From the NCBI GenBank assembly GCA_002354135.1, contig DEKZ01000298.1:11969-23788 (forward strand): DNA of 11,820 nt. The letters run 5' to 3'. Position 1 is the first letter of the stretch. Every line of letters starts with the position of its first letter. Positions 6,128-11,820 of this stretch are shown piece by piece. Made by a program: the position numbers and the translations under genes. The DNA is from Massilia sp. UBA2709 (GTDB lineage: Bacteria; Pseudomonadota; Gammaproteobacteria; Burkholderiales; Burkholderiaceae_D). The notes below the pieces were generated by a model. That model was not told the DNA's origin and did not search any database. It was given only the letters and a program-made list of their open reading frames with translations.

Positions 6128-8926
6128 TTATAGGCGAGGAATCTCGATGTTTATCTGCTCAATTTCAGCGGAGGAAACGACGTGTGTCCTACCTTCCTCG
6201 TCCGTGATTCCCTCCTCGATCGCGCCGTCCGCCCGGACGATCCGGTATGGATAGTTCGGCAGGGGCGAGCCGGTGTCCTCATCCCGCAAAACGAAACCTT
6301 CGTCAAAAAGCTTCGGCCGGCTGTCCGGTAGGGGTGTCACCGATGCCTCCTGACGAGCACCAGCATCAAACAAATGCTTCCCGCCCTTGACCGAGAATCT
6401 TCCAGGACATGCAAAAGTGATATTTTGCCCCTCGAGCGTGACGGCGGATTGCCCGGCCTGCAGCACGATCTTGTCCTTGGCCTTGATCTCGATGCTGTCG
6501 TTGACCGATATGACGGTGACTGCTCCGTCCGCGAGGATTTCCAGCTGATCGGTATGGGCCTGCAAAGATACCGGGCCATTCGCGGCGATCGCCTGAATCC
6601 CCCCTGAATGCGTGAAGAAGTTTGCGGCACTGCCGGCGACTGTCGACACGGTATGCGCCGCCGCCATGTGCAAGTCAGATTGCGTGGTCCAGTGCAACTG
6701 CTGACCGGCGGAGATGATGGTCGATGCCGGCGTCGCCCAATTGATGCTGGCAGCGGAATCCATCAGCACGATCGCCGATCCGAACTTCTCGACGGCCTGC
6801 CCGGCATCGAGTTCACGCGACCCGTTCTTCGCCTTGACGGCCTGCTGGCCGTTGATCGTACCCGCATACTTGCCCTTTGCCTTCGGATCGAGCTGCTCGA
6901 TGAAGTCGGCCTGCGCTTTTGCGGCACCCGTGCTGACCAACGCCTGCTGCTGGCCCGCAGCCTCGTTCAGCGTGTTGCTCAGCGCCTGCGCGCTCTTGAG
7001 CAGCGACACCGCCTCGGCCGCATCCATCTGCGTCGATGCAACGCCGCTTCCCTGCCGCGACCGCGCACTGGTCGACAACAGCACCCCTTCGCCTCCCCGC
7101 AGCACGGCCCATGCATCCGTGCGCAGCTCGAAGCCGCTGCCGCGATAGCCACCGCGGTGCGCAGATGACGCGGCCTGCTGGATCAGGTACCCGAGGTTCA
7201 ACTCGGTTGCCGCGGTGCTGCTGGCGAGACGCGTGCGCACCTGGCCTTTCGTATCGTCGAGTTGCCACTGGTTGTAGCCACTCCCGTCGAAGTTCGTCGT
7301 GTGGATACCCGATAGCACACCGGCATGCTTGACTTCGGAATCGACGCCGGCCGAAAACGGCGGCAAGTCGGCGCCTGTATAGAGCTGGGCGACGATCACA
7401 GGCCGGTCGATATTGCCTTCAATGAAGTCGACCAGTACTTCGGTCCCGACGCGCGGCGTGAACTGTGTTCCCCAGTTGGGGCCAGCCAACGCCTCCGCGA
7501 CACGAACCCAGGTCCCAGACCTGTCGTCACCTGGTGCGTTGCCCTGCTGGTCAGTATTATGTGCAAGCCCGGCTGCGTTGGGCGCGGAACCACGCTGCCA
7601 TGCGAACTGGACCTTCACCTGGTGGTCGCGCGTCGTTGTAGCCACGGAGCCGGCCACGCCGACCACGAGCGCTGTCTGTGGTCCCTGGGCTGTCCGGGGT
7701 TCAAGGCTCGCAGTCCTGGCCGGCACAATGGCTACCCCATCGCGGACGCACCCGAACGTGTTCCGGTAAGTACCGCTCTCGACCATGCTGGCTGCGGCGC
7801 CGGCAATCCCGGTTTCGAAGTTGTTGCGCGCCTCATGTCGCACCCAAAGGACCTGGAAGCCATTCCCGCCCTCGGGATACCTGTCGTGCTGGGTAAGTTC
7901 AAAAGCGTGGCCTGGGCACAGCCGCCGCACCGCTCCGGCGCCGTGGAACACCTTGTTCGTCAACTCCAGCGCCTCCAGCATGAGCTCGCCCTGTCGGGCG
8001 GCCACGGCTCTTCCCGTACTGCGTTCACCGCTGCCGTCGTAAACCTGGAGCCGAGGCAGGTCGCCCGCATCCAGAACGGATTCCAGTTCAGCGCTCGGAG
8101 CAACCAGTTGGTCCGGATTCCAGCTGCTGACGGCTACTGCGTTGGCCGACACGCGTCTGTGTGCGGAGAACGCATCGATCGCGTCATCCGTATCTGTCGC
8201 GCGCACCCCGTGGAAACGGATGGCCTGTCCGTTGGGCATCGCGGGCGCCCTTGCCCTGCTGTCGAAAATGACCAGCCGATGCATTGAATGCCCAGGATCG
8301 CCGCGACCGTCGACGTCCATCTGGTCGTGCTCAAAACGCCAGCTCAGCCCTTCCGACGCCAGCAAGCGTTCGAAGAATTCAAAATCGGTTTCGCGGTACT
8401 GCGTGCAGATGGGGCGGCTGAGCAGCTCTTGTGTAATGTCGAAATCGAAGCGGACTTGCGGGTAGTCGGCCAGGAGCTCGGTGACGATTTCTCGTGCGTT
8501 TTTGCCTTGGAAGATATAGCAATCCCGGCGAAGGGTCAGCAGCGACAAAGCCGGCTCCATCCGCAACCGGTAACGGGCGACCCCGCCATCGGCACCGGAC
8601 CAGGAGGCATGGGTACAGATGCCGTGCCAGGCACGCCGGCGACCAGTGGGCTGCAACAAGGTGACGGTGATATCCTCACCAACGAAAACGGACAGATCCA
8701 GGTCGGTCGACACACTCAGGGCGTCGATTTCGAAACTGAACAGCTCGTTGACGGCCTCACGCCCAACAAATTGTTCCGCCACCAGCGACTCCGGAAGTCC
8801 ACTTTTCTGGGCGGTTACCATGGTGATTAGCCTGTTATGCTGACTCAGCCCGGTTCCGTACCGAAGCGAGGAGGCAAATCCGGAGAGAGCCTTCACCGGA
8901 ACACCCGCCCCATGTGCATTCGCCAT
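6128..8926 (-). CDS. vgrG: Type VI secretion system spike protein VgrG with C-terminal extension
   Basis: Forms the trimeric tip of the T6SS needle and carries effectors into neighbouring cells. The 932-residue product has, in order, an N-terminal gp27-like region (from HNRLITM at about 30 to about 400), a gp5 OB-fold segment with WGTQFTPRVGTEVLVDF (about 485-501) and GNIDRPVIVAQLYTG, and the DUF2345 beta-helix region (about 700-850). After DUF2345 a tail (about 875-932, starting DEGFVLRDEDTG) looks like a small transthyretin-type beta domain and may dock the downstream cargo. The ATG at 8926 is chosen because AAGGAG lies 9 bases upstream; an in-frame TTG at 8962 would add 12 residues and has less support. 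It is the first gene of a four-gene minus-strand operon. No Hcp, adaptor or PAAR gene is next to it, so it must use a T6SS encoded elsewhere. Confidence 0.95.
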   Translation of the reverse strand: MANAHGAGVPVKALSGFASSLRYGTGLSQHNRLITMVTAQKSGLPESLVAEQFVGREAVNELFSFEIDALSVSTDLDLSVFVGEDITVTLLQPTGRRRAWHGICTHASWSGADGGVARYRLRMEPALSLLTLRRDCYIFQGKNAREIVTELLADYPQVRFDFDITQELLSRPICTQYRETDFEFFERLLASEGLSWRFEHDQMDVDGRGDPGHSMHRLVIFDSRARAPAMPNGQAIRFHGVRATDTDDAIDAFSAHRRVSANAVAVSSWNPDQLVAPSAELESVLDAGDLPRLQVYDGSGERSTGRAVAARQGELMLEALELTNKVFHGAGAVRRLCPGHAFELTQHDRYPEGGNGFQVLWVRHEARNNFETGIAGAAASMVESGTYRNTFGCVRDGVAIVPARTASLEPRTAQGPQTALVVGVAGSVATTTRDHQVKVQFAWQRGSAPNAAGLAHNTDQQGNAPGDDRSGTWVRVAEALAGPNWGTQFTPRVGTEVLVDFIEGNIDRPVIVAQLYTGADLPPFSAGVDSEVKHAGVLSGIHTTNFDGSGYNQWQLDDTKGQVRTRLASSTAATELNLGYLIQQAASSAHRGGYRGSGFELRTDAWAVLRGGEGVLLSTSARSRQGSGVASTQMDAAEAVSLLKSAQALSNTLNEAAGQQQALVSTGAAKAQADFIEQLDPKAKGKYAGTINGQQAVKAKNGSRELDAGQAVEKFGSAIVLMDSAASINWATPASTIISAGQQLHWTTQSDLHMAAAHTVSTVAGSAANFFTHSGGIQAIAANGPVSLQAHTDQLEILADGAVTVISVNDSIEIKAKDKIVLQAGQSAVTLEGQNITFACPGRFSVKGGKHLFDAGARQEASVTPLPDSRPKLFDEGFVLRDEDTGSPLPNYPYRIVRADGAIEEGITDEEGRTHVVSSAEIEQINIEIPRL

Positions 8927-8935
8927 CCTGCAGGA

Positions 8936-8941
8936 CTCCTT
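8936..8941 (-). promoter_or_regulatory. Ribosome binding site that sets the vgrG start
   Basis: On the minus strand AAGGAG stands 9 bases before the ATG at 8926. It lies inside the longer open frame that begins at the TTG at 8962, so it argues for the shorter protein. Confidence 0.75.
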
Positions 8942-8991
8942 CACGAAGGAAATTTGCGTCAAGAAATACCAATCTTAGCGAACGCGAACGC

Positions 8992-9021
8992 GCAGATTAG
9001 CTATCTGCATTTGACACAAAT
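8992..9021. promoter_or_regulatory. Two adjacent dyads upstream of vgrG
   Basis: GCAGAT (8992-8997) and ATCTGC (9003-9008) form a perfect dyad around 5 bases. It is followed at once by ATTTG (9009-9013), ACA, CAAAT (9017-9021), a second perfect dyad. Both lie 66-95 bases upstream of the vgrG ATG in AT-richer DNA, a plausible promoter or operator zone. I see no -35/-10 pair with good spacing, so the promoter itself is not assigned. Confidence 0.35.
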
Positions 9022-9081
9022 CAATCTTTTCCGTGAGAAGCCTAGTCTGGCCAGCTGTAGTGCCGCTCAACTAGCGGTAAA

Positions 9082-9205
9082 GCCGTGCAATGGGCAAGGA
9101 GCTGAACCGCCGCTTCGACTACCGCATCCGCCTCCTGATCAACAACGAACAGGCCTTCTCGCGCGCGTGGCGGGCGTCAACCGCGTCGAGCGCGAGCGGG
9201 CCTGA
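9082..9205 (+). pseudogene. Broken duplicate of the 3' end of spoT
   Basis: Bases 9082-9150 match spoT 2963-3031 nearly exactly (two substitutions and one lost G). Bases 9164-9208 are identical to spoT 3194-3238, including the TGA. Between these parts 147 bases of spoT (49 codons of the ACT domain) are missing. The join falls on the 10-base sequence CGCGTGGCGG, which occurs twice in spoT (3047-3056 and 3194-3203), as expected for a deletion between short direct repeats. Two single-base losses, one near 9094 and one in 9151-9163, break the spoT frame, and no start or upstream spoT domains are present. It encodes nothing functional and marks the right edge of the inserted cluster. Its near identity to the live gene points to a recent duplication or a recent exchange with a close relative. 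Confidence 0.9.
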
Positions 9206-9234
9206 GGCCGCCGCCGCACTGCACGGCAAGGACG

Positions 9235-9264
9235 AACAGCCCACCTCGCGTGGGCTGTTTTTTT
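9235..9264 (+). terminator. Intrinsic terminator after the spoT remnant, right copy
   Basis: AACAGCCCAC (9235-9244), loop CTCGC, GTGGGCTGTT (9250-9259) form a 10-bp perfect stem with an uninterrupted run of seven T (9258-9264). The arms equal those of the terminator after the intact spoT. With its better T-run and its place next to betT, this may be the ancestral spoT terminator, displaced by the insertion. Confidence 0.88.
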
Positions 9265-9302
9265 GGTCCGCGCACGGACCGCAGGGGCGGCCGACTCCCC
9301 TG
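9265..9302 (+). other. Two further short hairpins behind the terminator
   Basis: GGTCCG (9265-9270), CGCA, CGGACC (9275-9280) is a perfect 6-bp hairpin that abuts the T-run. CAGGGG (9282-9287) and CCCCTG (9297-9302) pair around 9 bases. The rest of the 9303-9486 gap shows no coding region, RNA gene or convincing promoter. Confidence 0.35.
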
Positions 9303-9486
9303 GTCGCCAGGCGCGCGCATCCAATCGTACCCGGCAGCCGCATGCCCGAGTGGTAAACTTGGCAAGACAGAGGAAGCGGAACAGCGCCGGCGCCTGCGCG
9401 GCTGCCGCACGGGCCGGCCCGGCCTGCGCCATGCGCGTCTTCGTACCGGTTCCCTGCACGCCCGCCCTCGGCGGCCATCGTCAACT

Positions 9487-9523
9487 GCGGGGCAGCGCCC
9501 CGCCCGTCCCGGTTCGCCGGGAC
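9487..9523 (+). promoter_or_regulatory. Twin hairpins in the betT leader
   Basis: GCGGGGC (9487-9493), AGC, GCCCCGC (9497-9503) is followed two bases later by GTCCCGG (9506-9512), TTCG, CCGGGAC (9517-9523). Both stems are perfect over 7 bp, and the second has the very stable UUCG tetraloop. They end 4 bases before the AAGGA ribosome site (9528-9532), which is 10 bases from the ATG. There is no T-run. Transcript protection or translation control is possible. Confidence 0.5.
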
Positions 9524-9542
9524 CGTCAAGGAACGCCAATCG

Positions 9543-11543
9543 ATGACTGAGCCTGTGCTGCCGGACGCTTCCGGTCCCGCTTCCGCTCCCCCTTCCCGGC
9601 CGAGAATCCAGGTCAACCCGCCCGTCTTCTTCATCTCGGCCGCGCTCATCCTCGCCTTCGCGCTGTTCGGCGCCCTGTTCCCGCGGCGCGCCGGCAGCCT
9701 GTTCGCCATGCTGCAGGCCGGCATCGTCCACGATTTCGGCTGGTTCTACATCGTGGCCGTCGCCGCTTTCCTGTTCTTCGTGCTGTTCCTCATGATCAGC
9801 CGCTACGGCGACGTCAAGCTCGGGCCGGACGACAGCGAACCCGAGTACAGCTACCTGTCGTGGTTCGCCATGCTGTTCAGCGCCGGCATGGGCATTGGCC
9901 TGCTGTTCTTCGGCGTCGCCGAGCCGATCCAGCACTACGCCAAGCCGCCGGTGGGCGAAGGGCGCACGATCGACTCGGCGCGCGAGGCGATGGTGCTGAC
10001 CTTCTTCCACTGGGGCGTGCACGCCTGGGCGATCTACATCGTCATCGGCCTGGCGCTGGCCTATTTCGCGTTCCGGCGCGGCCTGCCGCTCACCTTGCGC
10101 TCCGGCCTGTTCCCGCTGATCGGCAGGCGGATCCACGGCCCGATCGGCCACGCCATCGATATCTTCGCGGTGCTCGGCACCATGTTCGGCGTCGCCACCT
10201 CGCTGGGCTTCGGTGTGCTGCAGGTCAATGCCGGCTTCGCCCACCTGTTCGGGCTGCCCGTCAACACCACGGTCCAGGTCGTGCTGATCGCCGTCATCAC
10301 CGGCATGGCGACCCTGTCGGCGGGCACGGGACTCGACAAGGGCGTGAAGCGCCTGTCGGAACTCAACATCATCCTGGCGATCGCCCTCCTCGTGTTCGTG
10401 CTGGCGGCAGGGTCGACCGTCTTCCTGCTCCAGGCTTTCGTCCAGAATGTCGGCACCTATCTGGGCGCGGTCGTGTCGCGCACCTTCCGCATGTACGCCT
10501 ACGAGCCCAACGCCTGGCTGGGCGACTGGACGCTGTTCTACTGGGGTTGGTGGATTTCGTGGTCGCCTTTTGTCGGCATGTTCATCGCGCGCATTTCGCG
10601 CGGGCGCACCATCCGCGAATTCGTCACCGGCGTGCTGCTGGTGCCGGTGCTGTTCACCTTCCTGTGGATGACCGTGTTCGGCAATACGGCCATCGCGCTC
10701 GACTTCTCCGGCGCCGCGCCGGTCGTGCAGACGGTCGCGGACAACCTGCCGGTGGCGCTGTTCACGGTGCTCGAGCAGCTGCCCTTCTCCGCGATCGCCT
10801 CCGGACTGGCGACGGTGCTCGTGATCACCTTCTTCGTGACCTCGGCCGATTCCGGCGCGCTGGTGATCGACATGATCACCTCCGGCGCGGCGCCGAACCC
10901 GCCGGTCTGGCAGCGCATCTTCTGGGCCGTCTGCGCCGGCGTCGTGGCCGCCGTGCTGCTGCTGGCCGGAGGCCTGCAGGCGCTCCAGACCGCCGCGCTT
11001 GCCAGCGCCCTGCCCTTCGCCGTCGTGATGCTGTTCATCTGTTACGGCCTGCTGCGCGCCCTGCAGACGGAGTCGAAAAGCTCCTCGATGGACCTGTCCA
11101 TCGCAGCCGAGGCGCCGCCGGACACCGACGGTTTGAGCTGGCAGCAGCGCCTGTCCAGCATCACGCATTTCTACGACAGGAAGGAGATCACGGCCTTCCT
11201 CGACGACACCGTGCGTCCCGCGCTGGAGGCGGTGGCCGAGCAGATGCGGGAGAACGGCTTCCAGCCCGAGTCGCGGCAACAGGACGACCGGCTCGACCTG
11301 GACGTGCCGCACGGCGACCGCGGCCTCTTCCGCTACACGATCCGCGTACGGAGCTTCCGCTCGCCCAGCTTCGCCTGGGCCGAGTCCAGGGGACGGGATC
11401 CGGACCACCGGCACTACCGGGTCATGGCCTACAGCTCCGAGGGCGACCAGCCGCACGACGTGACCGGCTATACGCGCGAACAGCTCATCAACGATCTCGT
11501 GAATCGCTACGCCCGCTTCCGCCATGCGCGGCGGATTCCCTGA
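9543..11543 (+). CDS. betT: BCCT family choline transporter, BetT type
   Basis: Integral membrane carrier of the betaine/carnitine/choline transporter family. BetT-type members import choline, usually with protons, for conversion to the osmoprotectant glycine betaine. The product has 666 residues, close to E. coli BetT (about 677). The glycine-rich helix reads GMGIGLLFFGVAEP (115-128) and the aromatic signature FYWGWWISWSPFVG (332-345) is followed by ARISRGRTIREF. The latter is the choline/betaine-binding region of the family. Twelve hydrophobic helices are expected between about 27 and 505. A hydrophilic C-terminal domain (about 506-666) follows, the part that tunes osmotic activation in BetT proteins. 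The ATG is supported by AAGGA 10 bases upstream. No betA, betB or betI gene is in view, so the exact substrate (choline or betaine) stays an inference. Confidence 0.9.
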   Translation: MTEPVLPDASGPASAPPSRPRIQVNPPVFFISAALILAFALFGALFPRRAGSLFAMLQAGIVHDFGWFYIVAVAAFLFFVLFLMISRYGDVKLGPDDSEPEYSYLSWFAMLFSAGMGIGLLFFGVAEPIQHYAKPPVGEGRTIDSAREAMVLTFFHWGVHAWAIYIVIGLALAYFAFRRGLPLTLRSGLFPLIGRRIHGPIGHAIDIFAVLGTMFGVATSLGFGVLQVNAGFAHLFGLPVNTTVQVVLIAVITGMATLSAGTGLDKGVKRLSELNIILAIALLVFVLAAGSTVFLLQAFVQNVGTYLGAVVSRTFRMYAYEPNAWLGDWTLFYWGWWISWSPFVGMFIARISRGRTIREFVTGVLLVPVLFTFLWMTVFGNTAIALDFSGAAPVVQTVADNLPVALFTVLEQLPFSAIASGLATVLVITFFVTSADSGALVIDMITSGAAPNPPVWQRIFWAVCAGVVAAVLLLAGGLQALQTAALASALPFAVVMLFICYGLLRALQTESKSSSMDLSIAAEAPPDTDGLSWQQRLSSITHFYDRKEITAFLDDTVRPALEAVAEQMRENGFQPESRQQDDRLDLDVPHGDRGLFRYTIRVRSFRSPSFAWAESRGRDPDHRHYRVMAYSSEGDQPHDVTGYTREQLINDLVNRYARFRHARRIP

Positions 11544-11641
11544 ACCGCCGGTGCGTCGAGCGAAGTGAGGTTCGAGGCTTGGGGGCAGTCGACGCCGCTG
11601 GACCGACCTAACATATGGCCGGTTCGCAGCCGCCAGGCCGC

Positions 11642-11820
11642 TCAGCCTTCCTTGAAAGCCAGCCCCAGGATCCGGTCGAATGCATCGCAGGCCCCCGCGC
11701 ACGCCTCGGCGACCGCTTCCTCGCTGCGCACCTCGGCGCGCAGCGCCCCCATGAAGGCGCGCCAGCGCGGCCCCGGCCCGGCCTCGCCGGCGCCGCGCAG
11801 GTAGCGCAGCGGGTGCGGGG
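11642..11820 (-). CDS. 3' end of a gene, possibly a bacterial heme oxygenase
   Basis: The minus-strand frame is open from the window edge to TGA at 11642-11644 and gives 58 C-terminal residues. It reads PHPLRYLRGAGEAG, then PRWRAFMGALRAEV, and ends DRILGLAFKEG. The order YLRG-x-G followed by a PRWxAF helix resembles the last part of biliverdin-producing bacterial heme oxygenases, often partners of bacteriophytochromes. The heme-ligand histidine and the GSTLGG-type motif would lie outside the window, so this stays a weak call. Its codon use looks like that of the GC-rich neighbours. It converges on betT with a 98-base gap in which I see no clear terminator. Confidence 0.45.
   Translation of the reverse strand, partial: PHPLRYLRGAGEAGPGPRWRAFMGALRAEVRSEEAVAEACAGACDAFDRILGLAFKEG

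Larger units (their letters stand above)
3291..9081. mobile_element. Inferred accessory island carrying an orphan vgrG module
   Basis: A four-gene minus-strand cluster separates spoT from a broken second copy of the spoT 3' end and its terminator (9082-9264). The cluster's last three genes are clearly less GC-rich than the flanking spoT and betT genes. These facts support insertion at the spoT tail. Exact borders are uncertain: the left one lies somewhere after the spoT stop and the right one at or just before 9082. No integrase, transposase or terminal inverted repeat is visible. Homologous recombination through flanking spoT sequence is therefore more likely than a dedicated element, but that is inference. 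Confidence 0.6.

Noticed and set aside
7325..8287. 320-codon plus-strand open frame over vgrG
   Set aside because: Shadow of the well-supported VgrG frame; no motif and no ribosome site of note.
8927..8962. Longer VgrG starting at the TTG at 8962
   Set aside because: The AAGGAG site lies within this extension at proper distance from the ATG at 8926, and the extra 12 residues do not resemble a VgrG N-terminus.
8837..9205. Plus-strand open frame ending in the SpoT-like C-terminal residues VERERA
   Set aside because: It joins the antisense of the vgrG start to the spoT remnant across two frames. The SpoT-like ending comes from the duplicated DNA, not from a real gene.
9177..11702. 841-codon open frame on the minus strand over betT
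   Set aside because: It lies antisense to a clear BCCT transporter and is rich in Arg, Gly, Ala, His and Gln in low-complexity runs. This is typical of a GC-rich shadow frame.
1..11820. CRISPR arrays, tRNA or rRNA genes, integrase or transposase genes
   Set aside because: Looked for and not seen. No regularly spaced repeats, no tRNA-like cloverleaf and no recombinase motifs, even at the edges of the inserted cluster.

Overview
The window looks like a chromosomal segment of a GC-rich betaproteobacterium. Oxalobacteraceae (the Massilia/Telluria group or a relative) is my best guess, from the gmk-rpoZ-spoT gene order, the 67-residue omega subunit and the high GC. This assignment comes from protein resemblance, not from a search.

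Left block (1-3290, + strand) is conserved housekeeping DNA. It holds the 3' part of gmk (guanylate kinase), rpoZ (RNA polymerase omega) and a complete spoT (bifunctional ppGpp synthetase/hydrolase), ending in a hairpin terminator. All three genes belong to guanine-nucleotide or stringent-response physiology. A long inverted repeat lies in the gmk-rpoZ gap.

Middle block (about 3290-9081, - strand) is an accessory island of four tightly packed genes read right to left. They are vgrG (type VI secretion spike), a 494-residue cytosolic-type protein with an HExxH zinc-peptidase site and an archaemetzincin-like cysteine pattern, and two tandem paralogues with signal peptides. The reading I favour is spike, toxic metallopeptidase effector, and two periplasmic or membrane-anchored immunity proteins. 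The last three genes are visibly poorer in GC than the flanks. No Hcp, PAAR, adaptor, sheath or integrase gene is present, so this is an orphan vgrG module.

The right edge of the island (9082-9264) carries a second, broken copy of the end of spoT: part of the ACT-domain sequence, the stop codon and a terminator with the same stem arms. The island is therefore bracketed by an intact spoT 3' end on the left and a decayed spoT 3' end on the right. This suggests entry by recombination at the spoT tail.

Right block (9265-11820) returns to GC-rich DNA. It has a leader with two strong tandem hairpins, then a betT-type choline transporter of the BCCT family (+ strand). On the - strand at the window edge is the 3' end of a gene whose product weakly resembles a bacterial heme oxygenase.
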